The notes: generated by a model from the letters alone, not told the origin. 64,000 nucleotides of DNA from Methylobacterium sp. WL1 (GCF_008000895.1 NZ_CP042823.1:1499001-1563000), one strand, 5' to 3'. Shown: positions 40,705-50,819, counted from the stretch's first letter. Made by a program: numbers and translations.

Positions 40705-41121
40705 ATGCCCCGCACCCGACACCATAGCGGCAACTGCAGCCCCGGCTGCGCCGTCGAGGCCACCCTCCGGCTCATCGACGGCAAGTGGAAGGGCGTGATC
40801 CTCTACCACCTGCTAGAGGGGACCCTGCGCTTCAACGAGATCCGCCGGCGGCTGGCGAGCGTGACGCAGCGCATGCTCACGAACCAGCTGCGCGAGATGG
40901 AGGCGGACGGCCTGATCGCCCGGAAGGTCTACGCCGAGGTGCCCCCGAAGGTGGAGTACAGTCTGACCGAGCGGGGGCGGACCCTGGAGCCGGTCATCCA
41001 CGCGCTCAAGGTCTGGGGCGACCTGCATGCCGATTTGCATGAGGCCGATTTGCATGATCCCGAACGGCATGAGGCCGAACGGCTTGCCGAGGCGGCACCG
41101 ACCGTCGGGACTGCCGCCTGA
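40705..41121 (+). CDS. HxlR-family transcriptional regulator
   Basis: A 138-aa winged-helix regulator: CAVEATLRLIDGKWKGVILY, LEGTLRFNEIRRRLASVTQR, LTNQLREMEADGLIARKVY and PPKVEYSLTERGRTLEPV are the HxlR hallmarks. Cys11 and Cys15 in NCSPGC may sense oxidants or quinones, as in related QorR/YodB regulators. The C-terminal tail has a repeated HEADLHDPERHEAERL stretch. It diverges from the quinone reductase with 122 nt between, which should contain the shared operator. Confidence 0.85.
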   Translation: MPRTRHHSGNCSPGCAVEATLRLIDGKWKGVILYHLLEGTLRFNEIRRRLASVTQRMLTNQLREMEADGLIARKVYAEVPPKVEYSLTERGRTLEPVIHALKVWGDLHADLHEADLHDPERHEAERLAEAAPTVGTAA

Positions 41122-41182
41122 TTGTGCATTGCAGGCCGGGCCAAACCCCTCCACCCTAACGGTGTTTTTATAACCGTCCCGG

Positions 41183-43275
41183 ATGATTCCGGCGAACGTT
41201 GCAGGATTCCGGGTTCCGATGGCCGTCCTCCCCTCACTCCGCGCGCGCATCCTCGCGGTGGCGCTCGCGCCCTGCCTCGCCTTCGCGGGGGCTGCCGGGT
41301 GGGCGGTGTCCGACCAATGGGCGCGGCGGGCCGAGATGGACCGGGTCGAGACCCTCGTCGGCCTCGCCTCGCGGATCAGCGCCTTCGTCCACGAGGCCCA
41401 GCGCGAGCGCGGCGCCTCCAGCCTGTTCCTGGGCGCCAGGGGGGCGCAGTTCGGGCCGGAACTCGCGGCCCAGCGCAGCCGCACCGACGCGGCTTTGGCC
41501 GGGCTCCCCGACGCGATGGCGGCCGCGACCGGCTTCGGCCCCGCCTTCGCGGCACGCGCCGAGGGCTTCGCGCAGGGGCTCACCGGGCTCGCGGCCCAGC
41601 GCCGGGCGGTCGATGCCCTGGGCCTCACCGCGCCGCAGGCGACGGGCTCCTACACCGGCCTGATCGGCGAGGGGCTGGGCGTGGTCCGGGCGATGGGCGG
41701 CGTGATCGACGAGGCCGGCATCGCGGCCCGGGCCAACGCCTACGCGGCGTTCCTGGCGCTGAAGGAGGCCGCCGGCCAGGAGCGGGCCGCCGCCTCGGCG
41801 GTGTTCGCCTCCGGCAGCCTGGACCTCCCCGCCGCGCGCCGGCTCACCACGCTCTCGGCCGATCAGGCGACCTACGGCGCCCTGTTCCGGGCCGGGGCCG
41901 TCGAGGGTCAGGCCGCGCTGCTGGACGCCGCGGAGGCGACCGAGCCGGCGCGGGAGGTGGCACGCCTGCGCAGCGCCGCGCAGGAGACGATGCCGGGCAC
42001 GACCCTCGCCTTCCGCGACGCGCCGGCCTGGTTCCGGCTCGCCACCCAGCGCATCGACGCCCTCAAAGGCGTCGAGGACCGGCTGACCGCCGACCTGGTG
42101 GCCGCCGCCGGCGCGGTGCGGGCCCGGGCCGACCGGATGCTGACGGTCTGGATCGCGGGCGGGCTCGCCCTGTTCGCGCTCTCGGTCGGCTTCGCGTTCT
42201 GGCTCGGCACGGCCATCGCGCGGCCCCTGGTCCGGATGGCCCGGGTGCTGACGGCGATCGGGCGGGGCGAGGGACACGACGGGCCGGGCGCCGACCTGGC
42301 CATCCCGGCGGGGGCCCGCGCGAGGTGCGGGCGATCGCCGACGCCGCGGTGACGTTCCGCGACAGCGTCGCCGAGCGCCGGCTCGCCCGGGCCGCGCAGC
42401 AGCGCTCGCCGCCGAGAATGCCGCCGCGCAGCGCGCCGCCGCCCTGAGCCTCGCCGACCGCTTCGAGGGCAGGTCGGAGGCATCGTCGCGGCGGTCTCGG
42501 CCGCCGCCGAGCAGCTGGAGGCCTCCGCCCACGGCATGGCCGGGCCGCGCAGGACACCACCGACCTCAGCCGGGCGGTGGCCGGCGCCGCGGATTCGGCC
42601 GCCCGCTCGGCCGACACCGTGGCGGCGGCCACCGAGGAGCTCACGGCCTCGGTCCGGGAGATCGGCGTGCAGGTCGGAGCCTCGGCCGACCTCGCGGCCT
42701 CGGCGACCCGGGACGCGGACGGCATGGCCGGAGAGGTCCGCCGCCTTGCTCAGGCCGCCGGGAGCATCGGGGAGATCGTCGCGATGATCTCGGACATCGC
42801 CGGCCAGACCAACCTGCTCGCCCTCAACGCCACCATCGAGGCGGCCCGGGCCGGCGAGGCGGGCCGGGGCTTCGCGGTGGTGGCCGCCGAGGTCAAGAAC
42901 CTCGCCGGCCAGACCGCCCGGGCGACCGAGGAGATCGCCGCCAAGGTCGCCGAGATCACCGGGTCCACCGAGGCCTCCGTCCGCTCGATCGGCGGCATCA
43001 CCGAGGTGATCCGCACCCTCGCCCGGATCGGGGCCGAGATCGCCGCCATGGTCGAGCAGCAGGGCGCGGCCACCGCCGAGATCGCCCGCACCACCGGCCA
43101 GACCTCGCAGGATACCCGCGCGGTCTCGGGCACCATCGCCGGCGTGGGCGAGGCGGCCGGCACGGCCAGCCACGGCTCGTCCCAGGTGCTCGACGCCGCC
43201 AGCGACCTGGCCCGGCAGGCCAGCGCCCTGCGCGGCGCCGTCGGCGATTTCTTGGCCAACGTCCGGGCCGCCTGA
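41183..43275 (+). pseudogene. Methyl-accepting chemotaxis protein with NIT sensor, four frameshifts
   Basis: The N-terminal part has a membrane helix (RILAVALAPCLAFAGAAGWA) and a NIT (nitrate/nitrite-sensing) domain (FVHEAQRERGASSLFLGAR). A second helix (TVWIAGGLALFALSVGFAFW) and HAMP (ARPLVRMARVLTAIGRGE) follow. The C-terminal part is a complete signalling hairpin ([40 protein letters not shown]). Between ~42315 and ~42550 the frame changes four times, each by loss of one base (about 42318, 42402, 42465, 42545), joining [50 protein letters not shown] and [11 protein letters not shown]. Four identical errors in 240 bp suggest poor sequence rather than decay. Confidence 0.75.
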
Positions 43276-43282
43276 CGGCAAA

Positions 43283-43394
43283 GTCCCGGATTCAAAAGGG
43301 TTGAGACCTTTTGCGGGTGCGGGCGGAGCCCGCTGTTTTCAAGGGCTTCGCCCCTGAACCCCGCCAAAGGGCTGAGCCCTTTGGAAACCCGGGA
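43283..43394 (-). repeat. Multi-stem-loop intergenic repeat, copy C
   Basis: Lies between two convergent genes, 7 nt after the chemoreceptor stop and touching the amidohydrolase stop. It is in inverse orientation relative to copies A and B. Stems: AAAAGGG/ACCTTTT (imperfect), GCGGGC/GCCCGC, AGGGGC/GCCCCT-type and CCAAAGGGCT/AGCCCTTTGG. Confidence 0.75.
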
Positions 43395-44255
43395 CTAAAC
43401 CTCGGCCAGGCCGAGCCCGAGCAGGCGGTTGGCGTTGCGCCAGAGGGCGGCGTCCAGGGCGTCCTCCGACAGGCCGAGCGCGCGGAAATCCGCGACGCCC
43501 TGGCCCATCGCCCGGAACGGGAACGAGGAGCCGAACAGGAACTGGTCCTTCATGAAGCCGTTCGCCGCCTCCACGTAGAGGCTGCCGCCGGGCGCGAACG
43601 TGTACATGTCCGGGGAGACGAAGACGTTCTCGTTGCGGAAGGCCACGGTCACCATCTCGGCCACGTGCGGGTAGAACCCGTGGCAGCACACGATCGGCAG
43701 CTTCGGGAAAGTCCGGGCGACCCGGTCCACCGCCAGCGGGTCGTTGAGGCGCAGGTCCGGCGTGGTCGGGCCGGACATGACGAAGGCCGGGACCGCCAGC
43801 GTCTCGCACAGCTCGTAGAGCGGCATCAGCCGCTCGTCGTCGGCCCGCATGCCCTCGCGGTAGAAGCCGGCATCGAGGTTGATCCCCTTGAAGCCGAGCT
43901 CGGTCACGGCGCGCTTGGCCTCCGCCACCGCGGCCTTGCGGCCGAGCTTGACCGGATCCACCGAGGCGATGCCGATCAGCCGCTTCGGATCGTGCCCGGC
44001 GGCCTGCGCGAGGACGTCGTTCGAGACCCGGACCCCCGGGACCGACCGGGCGACCATCACGGCGACGTCGATACCGGCCCCGTCCATCTCGGCGCGGAAG
44101 CCCTCGATCGTGGCGCCGCGGGTGAAGTGCTCGACCTCGCGGCTGCCGACCCGGGCGTTCAGCCAGCGGGCGACGCCGAATTCCGGCGTGTCGGGCTCGG
44201 CGCCGAAGAACGTGTGCAGGAAGGTCGGCCGGCTGCGCATGTCCACGACGGGCAT
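43395..44255 (-). CDS. Amidohydrolase family 2 (ACMSD-like TIM-barrel) protein
   Basis: A 286-aa metal-dependent hydrolase or decarboxylase. The TIM-barrel pattern is visible as MVARSVPG, GFKGINLDAGFYREGM, IVCCHGFYPHVAEM, VFVSPDMYTFAPGG and FLFGSSFPF near the C-terminus. The usual HxH after strand 1 is replaced by DMRSRPTF, so the metal site may be reduced. The start at 44255 has GGAG at good distance. Substrate unknown. It is flanked on both sides by copies of the intergenic repeat. Confidence 0.75.
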   Translation of the reverse strand: MPVVDMRSRPTFLHTFFGAEPDTPEFGVARWLNARVGSREVEHFTRGATIEGFRAEMDGAGIDVAVMVARSVPGVRVSNDVLAQAAGHDPKRLIGIASVDPVKLGRKAAVAEAKRAVTELGFKGINLDAGFYREGMRADDERLMPLYELCETLAVPAFVMSGPTTPDLRLNDPLAVDRVARTFPKLPIVCCHGFYPHVAEMVTVAFRNENVFVSPDMYTFAPGGSLYVEAANGFMKDQFLFGSSFPFRAMGQGVADFRALGLSEDALDAALWRNANRLLGLGLAEV

Positions 44256-44280
44256 TGTTTTGGGACTCCATGGTTGTGAC

Positions 44281-44402
44281 GGGATCCACAAGGTCGAGAC
44301 CTTGTGCGGGTGCAGGGCGGAGCCCTGCTATCGGGGCTCGGGCCGTGCGCTCAAGGGCTCCGCCCCTGAACCCCGCCAAAGGGCTGAGCCCTTTGGAAAC
44401 CC
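44281..44402 (-). repeat. Multi-stem-loop intergenic repeat, copy D
   Basis: Between the MFS transporter stop (44430) and the amidohydrolase start. Stems: CACAAGGTC/GACCTTGTG, GCAGGGC/GCCCTGC, AGGGGC-type and CCAAAGGGCT/AGCCCTTTGG. An extra ~12 nt occurs in the centre. The outer base pairs of the first stem differ from the other copies on both sides, which keeps the pairing. Confidence 0.75.
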
Positions 44403-44429
44403 GATCTCGTCCCTGGCAGGCGGGTCTCG

Positions 44430-45863
44430 TCAATGCGAGACCGCCTCCAGCACCTTGCCGCGGGTCTCGACCCCGAGGGTGAGCACCAGGAGGGCGGCGA
44501 TCAGGAAACCGCCCGCGCCGACCTGGAACGCGGTGGCCGGGCCGTAATCGCGCACCAGCACCGGCACGATCATCGGCCCCAGGATGGCGCCGATCCGCCC
44601 GAAGGCCGAGGCGAAGCCGGCCCCGGTGGCCCGGGCGCGGGTCGGGTACAGCTCCGGCGTGTAGGCGTAGAGGCAGCTCCACATGCCGAACATGAAGAAC
44701 TGCATCACGAAGCCCGCGACGAACAGCCAAGTGACCGTGACGCCGGCGACGGTCAGCACGGGATCGCCGCCGGCATTGCCGTACAGCCAGGCCGCGGCCG
44801 CCGCGCAGATCAGGAACAGGGCCGTGGTCGGCTTGCGGCCGATCCGCTCGAGCAGCACGGCCGCCGCGGCGAAGCCCGGGATGCCGCCCAGGGTGATCAG
44901 GGTCACGAAGCCCACCGAGCCGACGATCGAGAAGCCGCGCTCCTTGAGCAGCACCGCGATCCAGGAATTGAGCCCGAAGAAGCCGATCAGCGCGAAGAAC
45001 CACAACCCGAAGGCCATCACGGTGCGCAGCCGGTAGGCCGGCGCGAACAGGGTCGCCACCGCGCTCAGCCGGGGCCCGGGAATCCGATCGGCGACCGTCT
45101 CCGCCACCGCGGCGGCGACCTGCGGGGTGATTGGGGGCAGGGGCCGGCCGGTGGCGCGCTCGACCGCGCGCTCCATCGTGGTCATCACGGCGTCGGCTTC
45201 CGCGTGCCGGCCCGTTTCGGCGAGCCAGCGGGGCGATTCGGGCATGGAGCGGCGCACCGCGAGCACCACCAGCGACAGCAGGCCGACCACCACGAAGGCC
45301 CAGCGCCAGCCGAGATAGGGCAGCACGAAGAAGCTGATCGCCCCGGACAGGACGTAGCCCACCGCCCAGAACCCCTCCAGGATCGCGATGTACTTGCCGC
45401 GCACGGGGGCCGGGACGATCTCGGAGACCATCGCCTGCGCCACCGGCGCCTCGCCGCCGACGCCCACCCCGATCAGGAACCGGCAGGCCATCAGCACGGG
45501 CAGGCTCCAGGCGGTCGCCGCCGCGAGGCTCGCCAGGCCCCAGACCACCATGGTCACCTGGAACACCGCCTTGCGGCCGAACCGGTCGGAGGCGGTGCCG
45601 GCGACGATGTTGCCGACGAGCTGGCCCGCGAAGGTCATGGCGGCGAGCTGGCCGGCCTCCGTGGGGCTCAGCCCGAAAGCCACCACGATCGAGCCGAGCA
45701 GGAAGGTCAGGAGCGCCACGTCGATCTGGTCGACCAGCCACGCGGAGGCGATGATCGCGAAGATCTTTCGCTGGTAGCGCGACATCGGCAGCCGTTCGAG
45801 GCGCGCGGCGATGTCCGAGACGACCGGACGCCCGTCCTCCCGAGCTGTGGCGGCAAGCGGCAC
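44430..45863 (-). CDS. MFS transporter, sugar-porter/aromatic-acid symporter type
   Basis: A 477-aa protein with about twelve membrane helices. MFS signatures: GTASDRFGRKAVFQ after helix 2, RFLIGVGVGGEAPVAQAMVS in helix 4, MPESPRWLAETGRHAEAD in the central loop and LERIGRKPTTALFL after helix 8. The pattern suits proton symport of an organic acid or sugar. The start is a GTG at 45863 preceded by AAAGGA; the frame upstream is made of the 16-bp tandem repeat. It diverges from a PuuE-like deacetylase gene. Confidence 0.85.
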   Translation of the reverse strand: MPLAATAREDGRPVVSDIAARLERLPMSRYQRKIFAIIASAWLVDQIDVALLTFLLGSIVVAFGLSPTEAGQLAAMTFAGQLVGNIVAGTASDRFGRKAVFQVTMVVWGLASLAAATAWSLPVLMACRFLIGVGVGGEAPVAQAMVSEIVPAPVRGKYIAILEGFWAVGYVLSGAISFFVLPYLGWRWAFVVVGLLSLVVLAVRRSMPESPRWLAETGRHAEADAVMTTMERAVERATGRPLPPITPQVAAAVAETVADRIPGPRLSAVATLFAPAYRLRTVMAFGLWFFALIGFFGLNSWIAVLLKERGFSIVGSVGFVTLITLGGIPGFAAAAVLLERIGRKPTTALFLICAAAAAWLYGNAGGDPVLTVAGVTVTWLFVAGFVMQFFMFGMWSCLYAYTPELYPTRARATGAGFASAFGRIGAILGPMIVPVLVRDYGPATAFQVGAGGFLIAALLVLTLGVETRGKVLEAVSH

Positions 45864-45940
45864 GGTGGATCCTTTCTCGACACCCGGACCGCCGCGCGGT
45901 CCCGTGCCGACCCCGGTACAGCAGGCCCGCCTGCCGGAAC

Positions 45941-46020
45941 AGGCATGGCGCCGGACAGGCATGGCGCCGGACAGGCATGGCGCCGGACAGGCATGGCGCC
46001 GGACAGGCATGGCGCCGGAT
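45941..46020. repeat. Five tandem copies of a 16-bp unit AGGCATGGCGCCGGAC
   Basis: Exact units start at 45941, 45957, 45973, 45989 and 46005 (the last one ends in GGAT). Each contains the palindrome GGCGCC. The array fills the 203-nt gap between the divergent MFS and deacetylase genes. It is not CRISPR (no spacers). It could be a multi-site regulator target or an unstable minisatellite. Confidence 0.9.
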
Positions 46021-46066
46021 CGGATCCGGCCTATCTGCCCGGGCGCCCCCGGACACTGGACCCGCG

Positions 46067-46957
46067 ATGGATGATGCTCCCTCGGCCGCGCAGCACGGCC
46101 GCTACCGCTACAGCGCCCTCCCGGACCGGCCGGTCTACGATTGGCCCGGGGGCCGGCGGCTCGCGGTCTATGTCGGGCTCAACCTCGAGACCTTCGATTT
46201 CGGGGCGGGGCTCGGGGCCGAGCTCGCCCCGGGCGGGCCGCAGCCGGACGTGCTCAATTACGGCTGGCGCGACTGGGGCAACCGGGTCGGGGCCTGGCGG
46301 CTGCGGGACACCCTCGACGGCCTCGGCCTGCCCGCGAGCGTGCTGGTCAACAGCCGGCTCTACCAGGATTGCCCGGGCCTGATCGAGGCGTTCCGGGCGC
46401 GCGGCGACGAGATCGTCGGGCACGGCCGCACCAATGCCGAGCGGCAGGGCACCCTGTCCGAAGCGGAGGAGGGCGCCCTGATCGCGGAGGCCACCGCGAT
46501 CCTGACCCGGGCGGAGGGCCGGGCGCCGGCCGGCTGGCTCGGCCCCTGGATCTCGCAGTCGCGGGTGACGCCGGACCTGCTCGCCGAGGCCGGCTACCGC
46601 TACCTGCTCGACTGGTGCCACGACGACCAGCCGACCTGGATGGCGACCCGGGGCGGCGGCCGGATCCTGGCCATTCCGTATCCCCAGGAGCTGAACGACA
46701 TCCCGGCGATCGTCGCCCGCAAGGAGACGGGCCGCCACTTCGCCGACGCGCTCGTCGACGCCTTCGACGAGATGCTGGAGCAATCCGCCGCGGCGCCGCT
46801 GGTGATGGGCATCGCGCTCCATCCCTACATCGTCGGCCAGCCCCACCGGCTGCGACCGCTGCGGGCGGCGCTCGCCCATATCGCGGCCCATCGGGACCGG
46901 GTCTGGATCACCACGGCGGGCGCGATCGCAGCGCACGCCGTGGCGGTGTCCGGCTGA
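46067..46957 (+). CDS. Polysaccharide-deacetylase-fold protein, PuuE/allantoinase-like
   Basis: A 296-aa NodB-fold (CE4) protein. Features of the PuuE-type, metal-poor allantoinase branch are NYGWRDWGNRVGAWRLRDTL, EIVGHGRTNAERQG, WISQSRVTPDLLAEAGYRY and LDWCHDDQPTWM. A Bacillus-type NodB Asp-Asp motif is absent, as usual for this branch. It may hydrolyse a cyclic amide such as allantoin. The divergent MFS protein is a possible transporter for the same compound. The start at 46067 follows a weak site; upstream codons come from the tandem repeat. Confidence 0.7.
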   Translation: MDDAPSAAQHGRYRYSALPDRPVYDWPGGRRLAVYVGLNLETFDFGAGLGAELAPGGPQPDVLNYGWRDWGNRVGAWRLRDTLDGLGLPASVLVNSRLYQDCPGLIEAFRARGDEIVGHGRTNAERQGTLSEAEEGALIAEATAILTRAEGRAPAGWLGPWISQSRVTPDLLAEAGYRYLLDWCHDDQPTWMATRGGGRILAIPYPQELNDIPAIVARKETGRHFADALVDAFDEMLEQSAAAPLVMGIALHPYIVGQPHRLRPLRAALAHIAAHRDRVWITTAGAIAAHAVAVSG

Positions 46958-47050
46958 CCGGAGCCGAGACGACCCGCACCCGCACCCCGCACCCCGCACC
47001 CCGCACCCGCCGATGGCCCGATCTCGGACCCGGTATTCAAGACGAGCCAT

Positions 47051-47084
47051 CGGGTTTTCGCGCGCGCCTCAGCGCGAAAACCCG
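47051..47084. terminator. Hairpin terminator after the deacetylase gene
   Basis: Arms CGGGTTTTCGCGC (47051-47063) and GCGCGAAAACCCG (47072-47084) pair over 13 bp around an 8-nt loop. It lies ~95 nt after the stop at 46957 and just before the kinase gene. Confidence 0.65.
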
Positions 47085-47092
47085 CACTCGAC

Positions 47093-49284
47093 GTGCGCGA
47101 TAACGATCCCGGTCACGATTTTCTCGCGGTCAGCCTTGCTGCCGCCATCGTTGCCCCGGAGGCGGCAGTATCCGCGCCCATCGATAACGCCGCCGCGCAC
47201 GCCGCCATGTCCGACACCAGGTCCGACACCCGGGACCCGTACCGCCGCGCGGCCGTGGCCGGCGCCGTCCCCGATCCCGCGCCGGAACCGGGCTTCGAGG
47301 ACCTTCTCCGCATGGCCCGCCGGGCCTGCGGGGCCCCGATGGCTCTGCTCAGCCTCGACACCGGGGACCGGCCCCGGTCCGAGGCCGCGGACGGGTTCGG
47401 GGCCGGCATCCTTTCGCCCCCAGGCAGCCTTCCGCCCGCAGGCATCCTTGCGCCCACAGGCGCGCTCGCCGGTATCCTCGCGCGTATCCCCGACGGCCCG
47501 GGTGTTCTGGTCATTCCCGACCTGACGGCGGATGCGCCGGCCCGCGCCGACCCGCCCGCGCGGCCGACCGGCGCTGGTTTTTCGCAGGCGCCGCGCTGGA
47601 ATCCCCGGCGGGCCGGCGCCTCGGCACCCTCTGCGTGCTCGACACAGCCCCCGGCCCGGGGGTCTCGATCCCGAGGCGGCCGAGGACCTGGCCACCCTGG
47701 CGCAGCTGGCCGCGACCCGGCTGGAGCTGCGCCAGACCCGGGCGGCACGCGACCGCCTGCTGGCCCAGCGGGCCGTGGTGGCGGATCTGGTGGCGGCCTT
47801 GCCGGGTGCCGGCGACCGCGGGCGATCCTGATTCTCTGGTGGCTGCCGCCCTGGCAGCCGTGCCGGAGGCCGAGGGTGGGGCCGCCGCCCTGCGCGAGGG
47901 CCCGACCTGGTCTACCGCTCGGCGGCCGGTAGCCTCGCCCACCAGGTCGGCCTGCGCCGGCCGCTCGCCGGCGGGTCGGCCGAGCCGGCGCTGCCGGCCC
48001 GTGCGGCGACCCCGGCTCAGACCGGATGGCAGACCTGCGGACGGCGGAGCTGCCGCCGGCGGACCTGCCGCCGGCACCCGGCATGCACGCCGCCCTCACG
48101 GTTCCCGTGCAGCTCGGCGGCGCGGCATCGGGGATCCTCGAGCTGCGCGCCGCCCGGGCCGACGCCTTCACGCAGGATGCCTTCACACCGGATGCCTTCA
48201 CACCGGATGACCTGGCGGTCGTGCAGCTGATCGCCGGCACGGTCGCGGCGAGCCTCACCGAGACCCGGGAGGTCGGCGCGGCCGAGGCCCGGCTCGCCAC
48301 CGTGATGGATACGGTCCCGGTCGGGATCCTGCTCGCCGAGGCGCCCTCCGGCCGCATCGTCATGGGCAACCGGCGCATCCGGGAGGTGCTGGGCCACGAC
48401 ACGGTCTATGCGCCGGACAGTGCGGCGTACGGCGCCTACGTCGCCTACCACGCCGACGACAGACCGGTGGCGCCGGAGGAATTCCCGCTCGCCCGGATCT
48501 GCGCGGGCGAGGCGGCCCGGGCCGAGCTGGAGGTCCGCTACCAGCAGCCCGACGGGACGCGCCGCTGGATCGCCATCGCGGGCGAGGCGATCCGGGACCC
48601 GGCCGGCAAAGTCGTGGGCGCCGTGGTGGCGGTCTCCGACATCGAGGCGCGCAAGCGCGCCGAGGCGGACCAGAACCTGCTCAACAGCGAGCTGTCGCAC
48701 CGGCTGAAGAACACCCTGGCGCTGGTGCAGGCGATCGCCGCCCAGACCCTGCGCAACGCCCCCGACATCGACACGGCCCGCGAGGCCCTGGCGGCGCGCC
48801 TGGTCGCCCTGGGCAAGGCCCACGACATCCTGCTGGCCGGCCATCTCGCCGGCCGCCCGGAGGCCGCCAGCGTCGCCGCGGTGGTGACCGGCAGCCTGGC
48901 GCTGCACCAGGACGATCCCGGCCGGTTCGGCTTCGACGGCCCCGATCTCCTGATCGGGCCGGCGGCCGCCCTGTCGCTGGCCCTGATGCTGCACGAACTC
49001 GCCACCAACGCGGCGAAGTACGGCGCGCTCTCGACGCAGACGGGCCGGGTCGACGTCGGATGGGACACGGCCCCCGATACGGCCGGGGACCCGGTCTTCA
49101 CCCTGGTCTGGCGCGAGAGCGGCGGCCCGCCGGTGGCGCTGCTGACGCGCCGGGGCTTCGGCTCGCGGCTGATCGAGCGGGGGCTCGCCGGGCGGTCGGC
49201 GGCCGGGCCGCGCTCGACTATCACCGCGACGGGCTGGTCTGCACCCTCACCGCCCCGCTCGCCGGATTCCGGGCCGAGCCGTAA
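47093..49284 (+). pseudogene. Soluble GAF-GAF-PAS HWE-type histidine kinase with several frameshifts
   Basis: Fragments in changing frames add up to one ~720-aa kinase. N-terminal GAF: FEDLLRMARRACGAPMALLS, then AGAALESPAGRRLGTLCVLD and LDPEAAEDLATLAQLAATR. Second GAF: AGDPDSLVAAALAAVPEAEG ... MHAALTVPVQLGGAASGILE. PAS: MDTVPVGILLAEAPSGRIV. HWE/HisKA_2 kinase core: ELSHRLKNTLALVQAIAAQ with phospho-acceptor His, and HELATNAAKYGALS. The C-terminus shifts near 49197 into GRAALDYHRDGLVCTLTAP. Breaks lie near 47560, 47660, 47825, 47905 and 49197. No membrane segments. Sequence error is as likely as decay. The start is uncertain. Confidence 0.7.
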
Positions 49285-49294
49285 AGCGGCCCGT

Positions 49295-49402
49295 CGGGGT
49301 TTCCGAAGGGCTCAACCCTTCGGCGGGGTTCCGGGGCGCAGCCCCTGAGGAGAGCGGGCCCCGCCCGCACCCGCGAGAGGCCGACGACCTTGCGAATCCC
49401 GG
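49295..49402 (+). repeat. Multi-stem-loop intergenic repeat, copy E
   Basis: Between two convergent genes. First stem CCGAAGGG/CCCTTCGG replaces the CCAAAGGG/CCCTTTGG of other copies, changing both sides of one base pair. The other stems are GGGGC/GCCCC, GCGGGC-type and GAGAGGCC/GACCTTGC-type (weaker), with CGGGG and ACCCGC linkers kept. Confidence 0.75.
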
Positions 49403-49413
49403 ATCGTGTCCGC

Positions 49414-49668
49414 TCAGTTGGGGATCGCCAGTCCGATCGACAGGCACAGCGCCCCGACTGCGGTCAGGGCCACGGCAGCCTGGCGGACCTGGTGCCAGCG
49501 GGCGGTGCGAGCCCGTTCCTCCGGGCTCGCGCCCAGGCGCAGCTCGTCGTCGAACCCCTTCACGAAGGATTCGAAGCTCGGGAAGGCCCGCCGGGCGAGC
49601 CACAGCCACACGCCGACGGCGATCAGGCTGAAGGCCCCACCGCCATACGTCAAAGCATCGTCCAGCAT
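49414..49668 (-). CDS. Small two-helix membrane protein
   Basis: An 84-aa protein with two membrane helices: GGAFSLIAVGVWLWLA (N-terminal) and AAVALTAVGALCLSIGLAI (C-terminal). They are joined by a charged cytoplasmic-type loop. No family recognised. It ends beside repeat copy E and lies upstream of nothing obvious in its operon; the rlmB gene is 128 nt upstream on the same strand. Confidence 0.6.
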   Translation of the reverse strand: MLDDALTYGGGAFSLIAVGVWLWLARRAFPSFESFVKGFDDELRLGASPEERARTARWHQVRQAAVALTAVGALCLSIGLAIPN

Positions 49669-49796
49669 TCAGCGCACGCCTACCAGCCCACGCCCCCCTC
49701 TACTGCCGACGTCTACGGCAGGGTGCTGGACTTGCCTAGGTCATCCCCGGAATCGGGCGGGCGAATTTTTGTTTCCGCGCCGTATCCGGCGGTCCT

Positions 49797-50627
49797 TCAG
49801 ACCGGCGGCCGGCCCAGGGCGTAGAGCGTGATCGCAGCCGCGTTCGAGACGTTGAGGCTGCGGATCGCCCCCGAGAACGGGATCCGGGCCAGGATATCGC
49901 AGCAGGTCCGGGTCCGCTCGCGCAGGCCCTTCCCCTCCGCCCCGAGGACGATCACCAGCGGACGGGCGACGGTGAGGGTGTCCAGGCTCGCGGGCGCGTC
50001 GGAATCGAGGCCGATCCGCGTGTAGCCGCGCTCGCCCAGCTCGATCAGCGCCTCGGCCAGGTTGCGGACGGTGACGAAGGGCACGTGCTCCAGCCCACCC
50101 GAAGCGGATTTCGCCAGGACCCCGGTGGCGCCCGGCGCGTGCCGCACCGTCGTGACGATGCCGGCGACCCCGAAGGCCGCGGCCGTGCGGACGATCGCCC
50201 CGACATTGTGCGGGTCGGTGATCTGGTCGAGGGCCAGCAGCAGGGCGTCGGCCGGCAGGTCGTCGAGCCCCGGAGCGGGCAGGGGCTCGGCCTCGAGATA
50301 CAGGCCCTGGTGGACCGCGTCCGGCCCGAGCAGGCGGCCGATCTCGCTCGGTCGGACCAGTTCGGGGGCGATGCGCAGGGCATCGCCGAATTCCTCGGTC
50401 AGCCGGGCCGCCGCGTTCTCGGTGGCGAGCAGCCGGTGCAGGCCGCGTTCCGCGTTGCCCAGCGCCTGGACCACCGGGTGCCAGCCGTACAGCACCGCGG
50501 CGCCATCGGGTCCACCGGACTCGGGCCGCGGCCCGGATCCGCCGGGACGCCCGCCGGACCGGAAGCCGGGCCGAAACCCGGACCGGGGCGGGCCGCCCGG
50601 GCGGCCGTCGTTGCGGCGGCCGGTCAT
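49797..50627 (-). CDS. rlmB: 23S rRNA 2'-O-methyltransferase, SPOUT family (RlmB-like)
   Basis: A 276-aa enzyme methylating the 2'-OH of a guanosine in 23S rRNA with SAM. The N-terminus is a Gly/Arg/Pro-rich disordered tail (1-43). It is followed by the substrate-binding domain (VLYGWHPVVQALGNAERGL) and the knotted SPOUT domain with motifs DPHNVGAIVRTA, LGAEGKGL and RSLNVSNAAAI. The Arg-rich tail is longer than in E. coli. It is a core gene, so this part of the window is probably chromosomal. Confidence 0.9.
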   Translation of the reverse strand: MTGRRNDGRPGGPPRSGFRPGFRSGGRPGGSGPRPESGGPDGAAVLYGWHPVVQALGNAERGLHRLLATENAAARLTEEFGDALRIAPELVRPSEIGRLLGPDAVHQGLYLEAEPLPAPGLDDLPADALLLALDQITDPHNVGAIVRTAAAFGVAGIVTTVRHAPGATGVLAKSASGGLEHVPFVTVRNLAEALIELGERGYTRIGLDSDAPASLDTLTVARPLVIVLGAEGKGLRERTRTCCDILARIPFSGAIRSLNVSNAAAITLYALGRPPV

Positions 50628-50819
50628 CGGAACGCGATCGGGGAGGGGAGCATCGGGACGGCCTTTCCAGAATGGGTCGGTCCGAGAAACCGGGCGGCAC
50701 AGCCCACGTCAACCCGACGCCGTCGGAAACATCGGGTCCGGGGCGCCCCGGACCCGGATTCCCTGAATGCCAACTTCTCCCCGGGCGCCCCGGCCTGTGG
50801 ATGGATCCGGGATATTCCC

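Noticed and set aside
45941..46020. Regular repeats considered as a CRISPR array
   Set aside because: Units are directly adjacent with no spacers, and no cas gene is present.
46977..47011. CGCACCC-type short repeats after the deacetylase gene
   Set aside because: Low-complexity C-rich run of variable unit length, probably slippage; no structure or regular phasing.
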